The notes under the pieces were generated by a model, which was given only the letters and a program-made list of their open reading frames with translations, was not told the DNA's origin and did no database searches. DNA of 64,000 nt from Liolophura sinensis (Eukaryota; Mollusca; Polyplacophora; Chitonida; Chitonidae): positions 55,781,249 through 55,845,248 of the forward strand of contig NC_088295.1 of the NCBI RefSeq assembly GCF_032854445.1, given 5' to 3'. This document shows positions 20,757-31,691 of the stretch, in pieces; positions within the stretch are counted from its first letter, which is position 1; each line of letters opens with the position of its first letter. A program made the position numbers and the translations under genes.

Positions 20757-23705
20757 TCACGATTGGAATTTCGTCTCCACGTTTTGATATGAGGAATCGG
20801 TCGGCATGTTATAGTAGTTCATGGAACATTCACTTGTTTGCCTCGTGGGTGGCGCAGGTCTAGGTGTATTGCCCCCTGGTGGCCACTGGGTGGGCACATA
20901 GCTGTAAGCCTGACCAAACTCACCGCTGTCACTGTCTGGCAAAATGTCTATGTAAGATGGCTGTCCTGGTGACATCTGGCCAATCGGTTGAGCTTTCTTG
21001 GCAAAACCTCCGTTCTTAGAAGGCCCTAAAATGAGACGAGGCTTTGGTTTAATGGTTGGCTTTTTGCGACCGTTGTTTCTGACATTGTAGTAGTGAGGAG
21101 TGAGGCACGGGGTGGGGGGAGTGGGAGAATTCTTCTTTCGTTGGGTGGTATTCTCATACAACTGAGCGTCTGCATCACCAGACTGAGTATTCCCACCGTA
21201 GCGTCCATGGCCGAAGAGTCTTTCTTCATTGCTAGCATTAGATCTGGTTCCATCGTCGTGCAGAGAATGCCGGGTGTCGCAGACTTCCAAACTTGGCAAT
21301 GGTAATCTAGGTCGTGAACCCTTCCTGAACAATTAAAGGAATTCATATGTTAATTCATTACCACAGCTGCCATTCCAAAATAAGTTACAATATATTACTT
21401 TGGTTGCAGATAAGGCAAAGTACTTTTGTAGTTTATTTTGTTTTTGTTGTTTTACATTACCTGAACCCGCGGGGCCAGGATTCAAACAGGCAATCGCATG
21501 GGTCAACTCTAGTCGTCTCCGTTTCCCCCATTATTATTATGGCTGCCGTCGTATAAATGAAGTATACTTGAGTAGGGCGTAAAGCACCAATCAAACAAAA
21601 AAAATAATAAATCAATGCTAGTCATCCCAAGATTGAACCCATGTGATATCTCGATCATTTCCATGATTTGGACATCAATTCGGACATTCAAAGCCGCTGT
21701 GTATTACACCACTGTCAATTGTTCAGAGGTTTAATGAAGTTCTGTCAAATACTTTACTCTGTTGTAGTTTCACTACGATCACGCTCACCACAACATGGCT
21801 GCAATACTGCCGAAGTGGTTTAAAGACTTGCTTCACTTACAATGGCAAGGACCACCATCAGTATGTTAGAAAGGCTATATATTGTGTTCGGAAGTTTTGA
21901 ACAACCATACATAGCCTATAGTTAAAGCTATAGAAAAGGTAAAGCTTTTTCCACACTACTGTTTGCCATGGTAATGACTTAAGCGTGAGGCCAAGAAGAC
22001 TACGCGCAAAAATTCCAGAAAAGTCTGCCTAAATTTGAAATACGATTTTGAAGCATATTTTTAGGGCGCTAGAAATTACACCTCATAAATGTTATCTTAA
22101 AGACAAAAGTGTCAAAATTTCAACTTCAATACCAAAAACTGTAAGCTTTGTGACATGGTTTTAAATTTGGTCAGAAAAGCTATGTGGAATGGGTCCCATT
22201 GATCCAATAGCCTATCAGAATACAGCGTATCAGTGAGCTGGATAGCTGTTTCCAGTGCGCATGATCGAGATTCATCGCTACGGGACAAACAAATCCACCT
22301 GAACATGTTAAAGCATTAGGACCCTCATCAGTTCATACAGTTAGGACCTTACACACAGTTCAGCAAAATTCATATATTTTGTTCCACTCGTTGTGACATC
22401 TGAGACTTTATATAGGGTTCGAGGATAGTCTCAAATCGAAAATGCATTTTAATAAATTGGATTGGAGTTGAATTTTGCGCTGTCGCCAAAGACTGTAATG
22501 TTATACCATAGGCATAAATGACCATGTGCTTTTGTTTATCCCACCTATGACACATTACGCACATGCGTACTGAGACACAACTTTAAAAAGCTATCTGGCT
22601 TATTGTCGTCAATGTGAGAAAATCGTAAAGAAATTAAAGCATCTTACCGTCGATACCTCCTGTAGCAAAGGCAGACTGCAAGGATAATGATTACCAGGGC
22701 AACTGATCCACTGACCGTACAGGCAATTAACAACGGGCTGTTGGGTTCTGTTGAGACTGAGGTGTAAATGACAAAGGTATTTTAACCTGCAGAGATCGAT
22801 TGTTTAAAGGTGTATTAAAACAGAAACCAGATTTAAATCAGCCTTGGTCTAATGCAAAATTAATGTCATTGTCCATACTAATGTTAATACCGGGCTTAAC
22901 CGGGCTAATGCAATTTGAACAACTGGGCTCAGGTGTTCACAACAACGTCGTTAATGTTTTTCTCCACAACTCTCCACAATGGCATGCATAAGTTTGTGAA
23001 TCCGTCCAGGCAAATATACAACATGCAGAATGGGACTGTTTCATCTTTGAAACATAACACTGCCTTGAGATGCTTTTATTTTAAACTAGAACCCCAGCGA
23101 TGGACTTCCAAACTGCATATAAATGCTTTCATGATCCCTGAATCCATTAAAACGCCGAAAACGGAAGAAACACGGTAGAATTTGGTGATCAAATATCAGA
23201 AAATCTACTCCCCTACGATCTGATACTTTTTTTAGATGCGATAAAAACATATACATTATATACTTTTATATAATATATAATAGTATAGTATAATAGTATA
23301 TAATATATAATTTATATTATATATTATATACTTTATTCAAATATAATTAAATAACTAAATTAATTATTTGCGTTTAATTATAATTAGGATAGAATTATAT
23401 GTAAACCGCCTCATCATTTGACCTAGGCGTGAGGTTCGAGATTGCGCAAAACTGAGAGCGTATATATATATATATTTATTTGATTGGTGTTTTACGCAGT
23501 CTCAAGAATATTTCACTTATACGACGGCGCCCAGCATTATGGTGGAAGGAAACCTGGCAGAGCCCGGGGGATACCCACGACCATCCGTAGGTTGCTGGAA
23601 GACCTTCCCACGTACGGCCGGAGAGGAAGCCAGCATGAACTGGACTTGAACTTACAGCGACCGCATTGGTGAGAGGCCTCTGGGTCATTATGCTGCGCTA
23701 GCGCG

Positions 23706-23742
<37 letters not shown>

Positions 23743-24448
23743 TCTTTCAAGCGGAAGTTTTATCTATAAAAGGAGAATCTCCTGCTGAGACTGGTATCTA
23801 GACACCCTTGTGAATGCTAGCAAATTAGATTGCTACTGACATACGGTTAACAAAGACATTTTAAAACAAATCTGTTAAGGATAACATAAAATTCGGCTTT
23901 ATAGTTATAATATAGAATAGACGACAACATTTTACTATGTTACAGGAAAGGCAAAATTCCCCGCTAAACCAATAAAAATATTATTGGTATATTGTCATAA
24001 TCTGTAACAATAACATCACTCAGAAAACTTAGCATTCTGTCCATTTAACTGATTTAACTCAAATTTTGAGTGTAAGATATTATTGGTTATAATATTGCAT
24101 TGAAATGGCTGATATTTTGGTGGACTGGTCAGTATAGCTTGCAACATTTTACAAGCTTTTCCACTCATAAAACTTACCATTATCATAGGCGTGAAATATT
24201 CTTGAGCATGCATGGCCTTAAACAACAATCACATCAATAAATAAATCAAAGTCTTGCAAAATATCTGAATATAGCAAAAAAAAAAGAGAGTACATCATAC
24301 TTACCAGGTGTCGAGTTAAGTGTACTGGTGCTGATGGGCAATTGACTGGTAACATCAGCGATGGTGGTGCTGTCGTCGGCCGCAGCAGTAGTATTAGCCT
24401 CAGTTGTATTATTATCCATCTTCCGTGCACTTAGGGACAATCCATTAA
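20757..24448 (-). CDS. Single-pass receptor-like protein with Tyr-x-Asn tail (5'-incomplete)
   Basis: Three exons join in frame on the minus strand: 24448-24305, 22756-22648 and 21324-20757. The first encodes a Thr/Ser-rich stalk with Asn-x-Thr sites (NNT, NTT, NST). The second holds one hydrophobic helix (LLIACTVSGSVALVIII) followed by a stop-transfer cluster YRRYRR. The third is a ~190-residue cytoplasmic tail ending in TGA, with basic and proline-rich runs (PTPPTP, RPAPPTR). The tail has four Tyr-x-Asn sites: LYENT, HYYNV, NYYNM and SYQNV. Phosphorylated Y-x-N is the classic Grb2 SH2-binding motif, so the tail likely recruits adaptors after phosphorylation (inference). Splice sites are canonical and phases match (1 into the TM exon, 2 into the tail exon). 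The ectodomain upstream was not found, so the receptor class is unknown; scavenger or MEGF-like receptors are possible. Confidence 0.75.
21440..21612 (+). repeat. Diverged SINE family 1 copy
   Basis: GGCTGCCGTCGTATAAATGA, GTAGGGCGTAAAGCACCAAT and an A-rich tail. In the intron between the tail and TM exons of the receptor gene. Confidence 0.7.
23222..23400. repeat. TA-rich low-complexity DNA
   Basis: Interleaved ATATAATATATAATAGTATA-type sequence, intronic. Confidence 0.8.
23461..23708 (-). repeat. SINE family 1, near full length, in a TA-rich site
   Basis: Runs from a TTATTTGATTGGTG tail end to the GCGCTAGCGC head. It is bordered by (TA)n on both sides, so any target duplication is hidden. 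Confidence 0.88.
23705..23739. repeat. (TA)n microsatellite
   Basis: About 17 TA units directly at the 5' end of the SINE. Confidence 0.95.
24188..24246 (+). repeat. SINE family 1 3' fragment
   Basis: GTGAAATATTCTTGAG and a CAATAAATAAATCA-like tail, much diverged between. Confidence 0.55.
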
Positions 24449-24529
24449 CTGCAACAAATACCAGAACTACTAAATCGCTCTTATACTGTTCTAAGACAAA
24501 ATAACTACTACAAAAACAACATCAACACT

Positions 24530-24612
24530 AACTGCTATTACCGCCAACTTTTATAACTTAGCGCCATAGCTATTACCGCCAACTTTTATAACTTAGAGTT
24601 AGCGCCATAGCG
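24530..24612. repeat. Short tandem duplication
   Basis: GCTATTACCGCCAACTTTTA and the TAACTTAG that follows occur twice, with GCGCCATAGC after each copy. Confidence 0.8.
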
Positions 24613-24704
24613 ACTTCCAACTATAGTTCTACATCTTCTAATATTAAAACCAACGACACACCCTACGCACACAAAGTAAACCACTATAGTCAGAATCTAC
24701 AGAA

Positions 24705-24865
24705 TCTTACCTTAATATCTTGTTAGTCTGGTAGAATATTATGTTGAATTTATAGAATATCTGTGTTATTTATCAAGAGACCAATCTGCTGCTATAGCAG
24801 AATACATTCCACCATCACTCAGACAACACACTTTCTGATAAAATTAAAAGATTAGTTTTTTATTC
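24705..24865. repeat. Partial MITE (ACACTC family)
   Basis: CAGAATACATTC, CATCACTCAGACAACA and CTTTCTGATAAAATTAAAAG match the right half of the complete elements at 31692 and 35247. Confidence 0.65.
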
Positions 24866-24869
24866 CTTG

Positions 24870-25670
24870 AATTCTAGTCCAATATATACTTTTACTATAA
24901 ACAATGAAAACTGCAACCTATGTATACACCAGTTTCACAATAAGAAAATAAGACGCTCAAGTAGCCAATATTTGATACTGTTACAATAGAGTACAGGCAT
25001 CTGCGTTGCTGCAGACAAAATGCAGACATCACCTAAACAAGAATTAATAAATCTTTTTCAAATTAGTATCTTGTACCCCTCTGGTCCATCGACTATTCTT
25101 GTCAGGTTCTTTAGCTTTTGAATCCAAAAATACAGATTTTCGTACCAATTCTGTTTATGTTTGTGTAAATACGCCCACAACGGGATACTACCTGTACAGT
25201 CCTTCAGCTCTTTTTGTCCATTAAAATGCCCCAAGCATTAATCACATCATATGATTTTTCAAAAATAGATATGAAAAAAAAAAAAAAAAAAACAACAAAA
25301 AAAGGAAGGCTGTAGTTGTACAGTGTATTGGTTCCTTTCACTATGCAGTGACAGAAAGCCTACCACGGTGTCTCCACTGTGTGACACAGATCTGTCTATG
25401 TCGAACAGGATATATATCAGCGTACATACTATAAACGTTCTCAAAAGCCTAAGGTCACCAGTTTTATCAGATTTTTTGTGTGTGCTATGTCCACTTCGTC
25501 CTGCTTCATAGTGTCCTTATTATGTTATTATGGAAATTTCTTGTGACTAACATATACCCCGTCATTTAGTGTGATTATCAGCTGTTTTGAGCTTAGTCTG
25601 CATAGCCCTTGTTTAAAGGAAAAGCGACAACGGATTAATACACAACTGACTTATTCTCATGCATATGTAT
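24870..25670. other. No gene seen
   Basis: AT-rich, with an A-run at about 25274-25292. No exon joining the receptor gene could be found here. Confidence 0.4.
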
Positions 25671-25691
25671 TCTTCTGTAAACACAAGCTCT

Positions 25692-25825
25692 GGCCGTACG
25701 TGCGGATGGTCGTGGGTTTCCCCCGGGCTCTGTCCGGTTTCCTCCCACCATAATGCTGGCCGCCGTCGTATAAGTGAAATATTCTCGAGTACGGCGTAAA
25801 ACACCAATCAAATAAATAAATAAAT
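25692..25825 (+). repeat. 5'-truncated SINE family 1 with perfect 13-bp target duplication
   Basis: AAACACAAGCTCT occurs at 25679-25691 and again at 25826-25838, directly flanking a SINE 3' half that ends in (AATA)n. This marks a recent LINE-driven insertion truncated at its 5' end. Confidence 0.92.
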
Positions 25826-26164
25826 AAACACAAGCTCTAAAATAGTCTGAAGCACCAGAACAATCACAAGGTCATGCAGGAGCGCACCGCGTTTTGTGCA
25901 CTACAAATATCATATAAGTAACAATGTAGTTTTCTTAACAAGATATAACTGTTAAACCTGTCAATCATGTCACATACCAAGTTAAGTAGTATTTCCATAC
26001 TTCGGTGGGAATTTGATTTAATGTCTCCTTGTTTAAGTTTTGTCCAAACCATTCAATCATTCGTTCATTCACTATGGAAATGAATATAATGATTTTGTTA
26101 TCCCCTTTTAAGCGATACAGAATAGATTCATATTGGTTAGTGTGAGAGGTAGGCATGTCCAGGT

Positions 26165-26338
26165 ATGGCAGATTTATTCAAGTATACCACGGCTGCGGGG
26201 TTTAAGCCAGGTGATAAGACAGAAACCGTTCGATACGCTGGCTTGACATCATGGCCATCATTTGCAAATTTTTCATGTGCAGAACTCTTGAGTAAAGCCA
26301 AGGTAACTGCATGTGGTCAAGGTGACGAGACAGGAATT
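26165..26338 (+). pseudogene. BIR-domain-like fragment (inhibitor-of-apoptosis relic)
   Basis: A 57-codon open frame starting at ATG 26165. Its second half reads VRYAGLTSWP, then AELLSKAK, then VTACGQGDET before TAA. This follows the start of the BIR fold: R-x3-[FL]-x2-W-P, then E-L-x-x-A, then a G-x-G-D-E turn, with matching spacing from the Ala to the Asp. The zinc-binding Cys, His and Cys that should follow are absent, because the frame stops. IAP genes are often expanded in molluscs (established). It may be a decayed copy, or an exon with a hidden partner since an AAG|GTAACT donor is possible near 26300. Short, so chance similarity is not excluded. Confidence 0.4.
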
Positions 26339-26489
26339 TAAGCGATATCACAATAAACAAATACTTTACATAAGTTTTCATTAAAATTTGATATAATAAG
26401 GCATTCTCTTCATATAAACTGTACAGCATGACTCCAACGGACGCCTAAAGCAATTTGACAATTTTGCTTTTGATAAATGCTGATAACAG

Positions 26490-26692
26490 GTTCTCGCGAG
26501 GATATCAGTGGTGAGGATAAGTCCAAACAAGACGGTCCACGTGTGTCGCTAAGGACGCATAGGTCGAGCTTGTCCAGTGGTGGCTGTCACACATATCACG
26601 CGAAGAGGGGGAAGCGCATGAATTGTATTAAGTATACTGTCAAAGCGCCGGGTTTAGAGGTACCTCAACAAACCTACAGAAACTACGTACCG
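26490..26692 (+). CDS. Candidate orphan exon, unknown protein
   Basis: Between an acceptor (GATAACAG) and a donor (CCG|GTATGT) lies an open frame less AT-rich than its surroundings. It encodes a hydrophilic, Ser/Arg/Lys-rich segment (SREDISGEDKSKQDG, HRSSLSSGG) ending TYRNYVP. No domain recognised. It could belong to an unseen plus-strand gene with the BIR-like fragment, but their phases do not join directly. Confidence 0.3.
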
Positions 26693-27253
26693 GTATGTCC
26701 AAGCGCGTTGAGTTTTATTAGTCTGTATTTTCTTCCTTTCTCTGCTGACTATGAAATGTGTATTTATAAAGAACACACATAGAGCTATACATATACAGAA
26801 CAAACATTACAGCCAAAACTCTGGGTTGAGCTGTAAGTACTTCCTTAGCCATGACTGCCCGCTCTATTTAACATAGGCCTATCTGAAAGGAAATTCAACG
26901 TATGTGTAGTGTGTTTTAAGTGTCGGAGCAAGGTATTTAATCATAGCTAGACGGCAATGATGGTGTTGTAATAAGCCTACTTTGTTGTTTAAACTTCTTT
27001 CAACTCTTGATCAGGAAGGAAAGTAAAACCTTGACTAGCTTTAAAATTCACGTATATAAGACGACATGCAAGATTTTTTGTATTGTTGTAAGGCTTAACA
27101 TGACTGGATGTGTTAATTCGTCATGACGCCTATAATACATGAACCTGTGCATGGCAATAAGGGCGACTTCGCTAATGGACGTAGCCCTGCGATACCACAA
27201 AGTGAATAATGACTTAAATAACTCAAAACTTAACACTTCGATATAATACACTT

Positions 27254-27344
27254 TAGGCAACACACTTTCTATTAAACCTGACACATTGTTTTAACAGACA
27301 ACACACTCTCTGTTAAAATTAACACATTATTTTTTTTGAGTGTA
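27254..27344. repeat. MITE right-end fragments in tandem
   Basis: CACTTTCTATTAAA...TTTTAA is followed by CTCTCTGTTAAAATTAACAC and TTTTTTTTGAGTGT, two successive copies of the ACACTC-family right end. Confidence 0.6.
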
Positions 27345-28394
27345 GGGTTCCGGGGCTTCAGATTTTTATATATTTATCTCAACATAACACTTGTTTTGTG
27401 TTCCCAGTTTTAATTCATTTGGTTTAAAAAAATAAGCGTTTAAATCACATTTAAAATTGTAGAATAGGCCTGATTTAAATAAAAACATATATACCTTACT
27501 CACAACGGACAAAACGTTTAGCTGCTACAGGTAACTATACATCCTGGATCCTGTTCATAACAGTTTGCCTACACAGAGTTAACGACTACGCCCTAAACGA
27601 CATCCTTTTGACGTTGGTAATACATCAGATTCGTATGCAGTGTCGTCTGTAAGACAATTTCGATATTAAACTTTTTGATTATGGCGTCAAATCAAGGAAG
27701 TTGAAAAGTTCTCAGTGGCTTAAATTACACACGGCGAGTGTATAGACAAATCGTATATCAAGCGTAAAGGTACGGTCTGAAAAAATAGGCCTTCCTATAT
27801 ACTGGATATGTCAGTTAAAAGCCGGGCTGAATACAGCACATAGCCTAAGCTTAGAGATAAACTACACACGACAAAGAATTCACATTCCCATATTTAAGAG
27901 TCCACTCACCTCATGTTGATAACCCTTCATCTAGTGGATAAGCAAGTCCAAGTAGCCCCAGAACATTACTCACGGATTTAGCTCATCGTCGTTTCAGCCA
28001 CTTCTCGGAAATGACAATGTACAGAAAGGACACGACCACGGTAAGTATAAGTCATAATAGTTTGCCTATATAAGCCACAGTGATCGCAATGCGTCACATC
28101 ACGTGACCCGAATTGCCTGACTTGACTCATACGTTGGCTTTGATATTATTATTTAAAGCCTCAAAATTGTCTAAGAATGAAAGTTAGTGGACAGTAATGA
28201 TTAAGTATTTTTTCTACAAGATTCGTCATACAAATAACGGAACTTTAATTCCGCTCTTTAATACTACAAGTTGGTTATACGGTTTGGTTGCTGTGGTTGG
28301 CGGGTCAATGTTTTCTTGTACTTTTCTCGCTTTTAAAAACTAGGTAGATCTTTCCTTATCACGCGACTGCTGAAAAATGTAGTCTTACATTTAG

Positions 28395-28543
28395 CTTAAA
28401 GGATACATGAAACGCTTTGTCTTTATTTCTTAATATGTTTAGAATGTGACCTAACATATAAAAGTCCAATAAATCTTCTCCACTTTCTTCTTGAGGTTAT
28501 TTCTTCATACTCGTTTTATAGTACCTTTTCATGTGTCCTTCAA
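28395..28543. repeat. Short inverted-repeat element related to 36528-37093
   Basis: The left end CTTAAAGGATACATGAAACG and right end CCTTTTCATGTGTCCTTCAAG are imperfect inverted copies. The left end and the following TTTATTTCTTAATATG are shared with the element near 36.5 kb. Confidence 0.5.
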
Positions 28544-28559
28544 GTTCAGTAAATCCTAT

Positions 28560-28785
28560 TACATACCTTTCATCGGTCACAACTGAATAGGGTGTCCATA
28601 TATATGAATTCCCAAAACATATGCATCGACTGGGTGAGGTGTCATGCCTGATGTCTTCGGCATGATACTTCAGTGGCGGCTGCACTTTGGCGGCATGGAC
28701 AAGTAGACACAATATATGTACATACACCTAATAATGGCCTCGTCGTCATATGAGTATGGCGCAAAAGCCCAAGCATACATATATA
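28560..28785 (+). repeat. SINE family 2 variant
   Basis: GACTGGGTGAGGTGTCATGC, GTCTTCGGCATGATACTTCA and a tail with CGTCGTCATATGAGTATGGC match the reverse copy at 44388-44625. Confidence 0.75.
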
Positions 28786-29001
28786 CATACATATACAAAA
28801 TATATGCATTAGCACATGCAGATGTATTTTTAGGCATTTCCCAACGCGTGGTCTAAAATGTGGTATTAAAGCAAAGCAAAAAATAAATAAATGTTTGAAT
28901 AAAATAATTTAATGACCTTTGTAATTTTCAGTGTTTTCTTGTAGCCTATACATATATGTTAAAGGAAAACATCCATGATGCAACTTCAGTAGGCTACGAC
29001 A

Positions 29002-29053
29002 GGACTGTGGCATGACATGGAAATTATGCGATTTTCATCGCATGCCACAGTCC
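29002..29053. other. Near-perfect 52-nt hairpin
   Basis: GGACTGTGGCATG pairs exactly with CATGCCACAGTCC (13 bp). Inside, ATGGAAAT pairs with ATTTTCAT around a 6-nt loop, separated by one 2x2 mismatch. It could be a foldback relic or a small structured RNA. Confidence 0.6.
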
Positions 29054-29189
29054 CGTTACGTTTTATCCCAAGGAGCACCTATACTGTTTACCCGGTACCG
29101 TACCGAAAAGGCATTCGCGAATGTACGTTTCCTCCGTAATAGGCACCTACTAGTGAATGTTTTATCGCAACCTGGGGTCACAGGGCTAT

Positions 29190-29282
29190 GGTATTTCCTT
29201 GATCTAATATCTTGTTGTCTTATTGTGACTGAAATATCGCCAATGTGCCTGACGATAAACCCCATTCATTCATTCATTGTTT
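29190..29282 (+). repeat. SINE-type 3' tail
   Basis: GTGACTGAAATATCGCCAAT leads to AAACCCCATTCATTCATTCATT, a variant of the family 2 ending. The sequence back to about 29054 may be its body. Confidence 0.5.
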
Positions 29283-29329
29283 TCAAGCGTCTGCTAGTGG
29301 AATTTAGTGGTATTCTCACTAATCATTTT

Positions 29330-29331
<2 letters not shown>

Positions 29332-29373
<42 letters not shown>

Positions 29374-29572
29374 ATATTTCACTTATACGACGGCGGACAG
29401 CATTATGGTGGGTGGAAACCGGGCAGAGCCTGGGGGAAACCCACGACCATCCGCAGGTTGCTGGCAGACCTTCTCACGTACGGCCGCCAGCATGAGCTGG
29501 ACTTGAACTCATAGCGACCACATTGGTGAGAGACTCCTGGGTCATTACGCTGCGCTAGCGCTTTAACCGACT
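29332..29572 (-). repeat. SINE family 1 copy with 38-nt homopolymer tail
   Basis: Reverse copy with an almost full-length head (GCGCTAGCGC end). The usual 3' segment and (ATAA)n tail are missing and replaced by 38 T (29332-29369), that is poly(A) on the element strand. Confidence 0.88.
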
Positions 29573-29589
29573 CTTTCTTTTTTAACAAA

Positions 29590-30405
29590 TGCTATAGTTC
29601 GATATATACTGTATACATGAAAAAGTAGTAATAACAGTTAGCTTTTCAAATACATGCTGAAATACGCCATTGGTACGACGACCTCCCTCCAGAGACGAAT
29701 TTTATTATTCCTAAGATATGTCATAATTTTAGAGCAGTGAACTGTTTTAAAGCTAATATTTATGTAAATGAAGTTAATTTTACCCTGAAAGCCTATAACC
29801 CGTGTGTTGTTGCATATGACGTTACATAGCAACATAGCCTGAGGCAGTGGATCGCACACCTTGATTTACGTGAACCTGTAGCCGAGGCCTGTTGGATGGT
29901 CTGTCGTATATGGAGACTGAGAGTGTCTGAGGAACTAAATTATTAACGCCTGCAGTTTTGTTTCAGGCACATGTTTTTTTTTCCACCACTGCCCATTAAT
30001 ACGGTATGTCTAAATACTGTGCTTTAGGACAATTTACATGGCTCAAATAACCGACCCTGTCTCTCCGAATCTCTCCTGCTGAAAACGATGTAGACCCCGG
30101 GGCGGAAATTGTCCATATCCTGTTTGAATTCAGGTCAGCCTACATGTCTGATGATAAAGAGTCCAAGAGTTCGGCGTAAACCCAGATCATGACTGGCCAA
30201 ATTAAGCGCTATTTACTGCATACCCAGTGTAAGTAATTATAGTCATATGTGTTGTCTCTGTGTATATACGCGGGGTATCAAACATTCACGGTACTGCAAT
30301 CACCCACGACATGATCAAGGTCACGTGTTATCTAGTGCATGTGTAGCCTACATCAGCTGTTGAGGACTTTCACCTGTTATACGGGCTATATACATGATAG
30401 ATATG
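29590..30405. other. No gene seen
   Basis: Intergenic, with no motif-bearing open frame. Confidence 0.4.
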
Positions 30406-30409
30406 TATT

Positions 30410-31140
30410 TCAGTCCGATCAGTCCAATCAGTCCGACAAACTTTCTGACTGACACATTGACTCGCTGATTAACGTGTATCAGTCCGAAAAATGACAGACT
30501 TTTCGACTTACTGACTCAATCATCGTGTATCAATCCGACAAAGTGACACACTGATCGACTCGATCATCGCGTATCAGTCCGACAAAGTGACAGATTGACT
30601 GACTCGATCGCCCTATATTAGTCCGACAACGTCACGCACTGATTGTATCGGTCATCGTCTATCAGTCCGACAAAGTGACACACTGACTGACACGATCACT
30701 GCGTATCATTCTGAGAAAGTGACATACTGATTCACGCGAGAATCGTGTGTCATTCCGACAAAGTGACACAATAACTGACACGATCAGTGTGTAACAGTGC
30801 GACAAAGTGACAGACTGACTGACTGGATCATCGTGTATCAGTCCAACAACACCTATAAATATAATCTGTTAATCTTAACAAAGTGTCCGATGTCTGAGGT
30901 ATGTTAGAATCTATTCTGCTTTCACAACATAACATCCTATTAATATAATGCAATTTATTTTGTTGAATTAATAGAGTATGTATTCTATATTTAACAAAAT
31001 AATATGTTGCAATAGCAGAATACTTTCTAGCATCACCCAAACAACAGACTTTCTGTTAAATTTAACAGATTATGTGTTTTGATACAAGCTGACTGACTGA
31101 TTGACTTGCCAGTCCGACACACTGACAGACAAATACTGGT
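30410..31140. repeat. Minisatellite, about 47-bp unit, interrupted by a MITE
   Basis: ATCAGTCCGACAAAGTGACA with CTGACTGACTCGATCATCG repeats at about 47 bp to 30845. The same phrases resume at 31088-31138, after an inserted element. Confidence 0.88.
30850..31082. mobile_element. MITE of the ACACTC family nested in the 47-bp array
   Basis: ATAATCTGTTAATCTTAACA at the left is matched by an inverted TCTGTTAAATTTAACAGATTAT at the right, and the internal CAGAATACTTTCTAGCATCA agrees with the family. The array sequence continues on both sides. Confidence 0.7.
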
Positions 31141-31167
31141 GTTATCCAGTCCATAGTATTTTTTTTA

Positions 31168-31250
31168 TCTGATTCTTGTTTTACGCCGTATTCAAGAATA
31201 TTTCACTTATACGACGGCAGCCAGCATTACGGTGGGAAACCGAACAGTCA
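31168..31250 (-). repeat. SINE family 1 fragment
   Basis: TTTTACGCCGTATTCAAGAA, then CACTTATACGACGGCAGCCA, broken off after the body start. Confidence 0.85.
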
Positions 31251-31691
31251 TCGGTCACATATACATTATCGTTGTTTTCTACAAACTTCACCTTATAATG
31301 CCAACATTGTCAGCAAAAATGCTGATGATTACTTTATAATTGTGTTCCTGTTCTTTAATGAAGTTTTAAATTTAAAATTTAAAACATGACAGACTCATTG
31401 GCAGGTTATAGCCAACAAAGTGCAAAAAAAACCAACAAACTCATTTTTTTTCACTACTTGCATTCTTTTTTGACCTGAGTAAAAATGGCGCAGTAATAAA
31501 CTGACTCGCGAGTAAACTGACCACCTGCTTCTCCCTTTTCTTTAAAGGGACAAACTGCTGAAAGATATTCAGATTTTTTGAGTTGCTTCAGCTAAATACA
31601 AAATGAGTTGCACTGAACTTTTAACTAAACGTCCAAGGTTTACGTTAGTGTTACAGGAGGAAATCCTTAAACTGTCCGCCCAAGAGATAAT

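Noticed and set aside
29012-29371. 119-codon frame ending in poly-Phe
   Set aside because: It crosses the hairpin, a SINE tail and the T38 run; not a gene.
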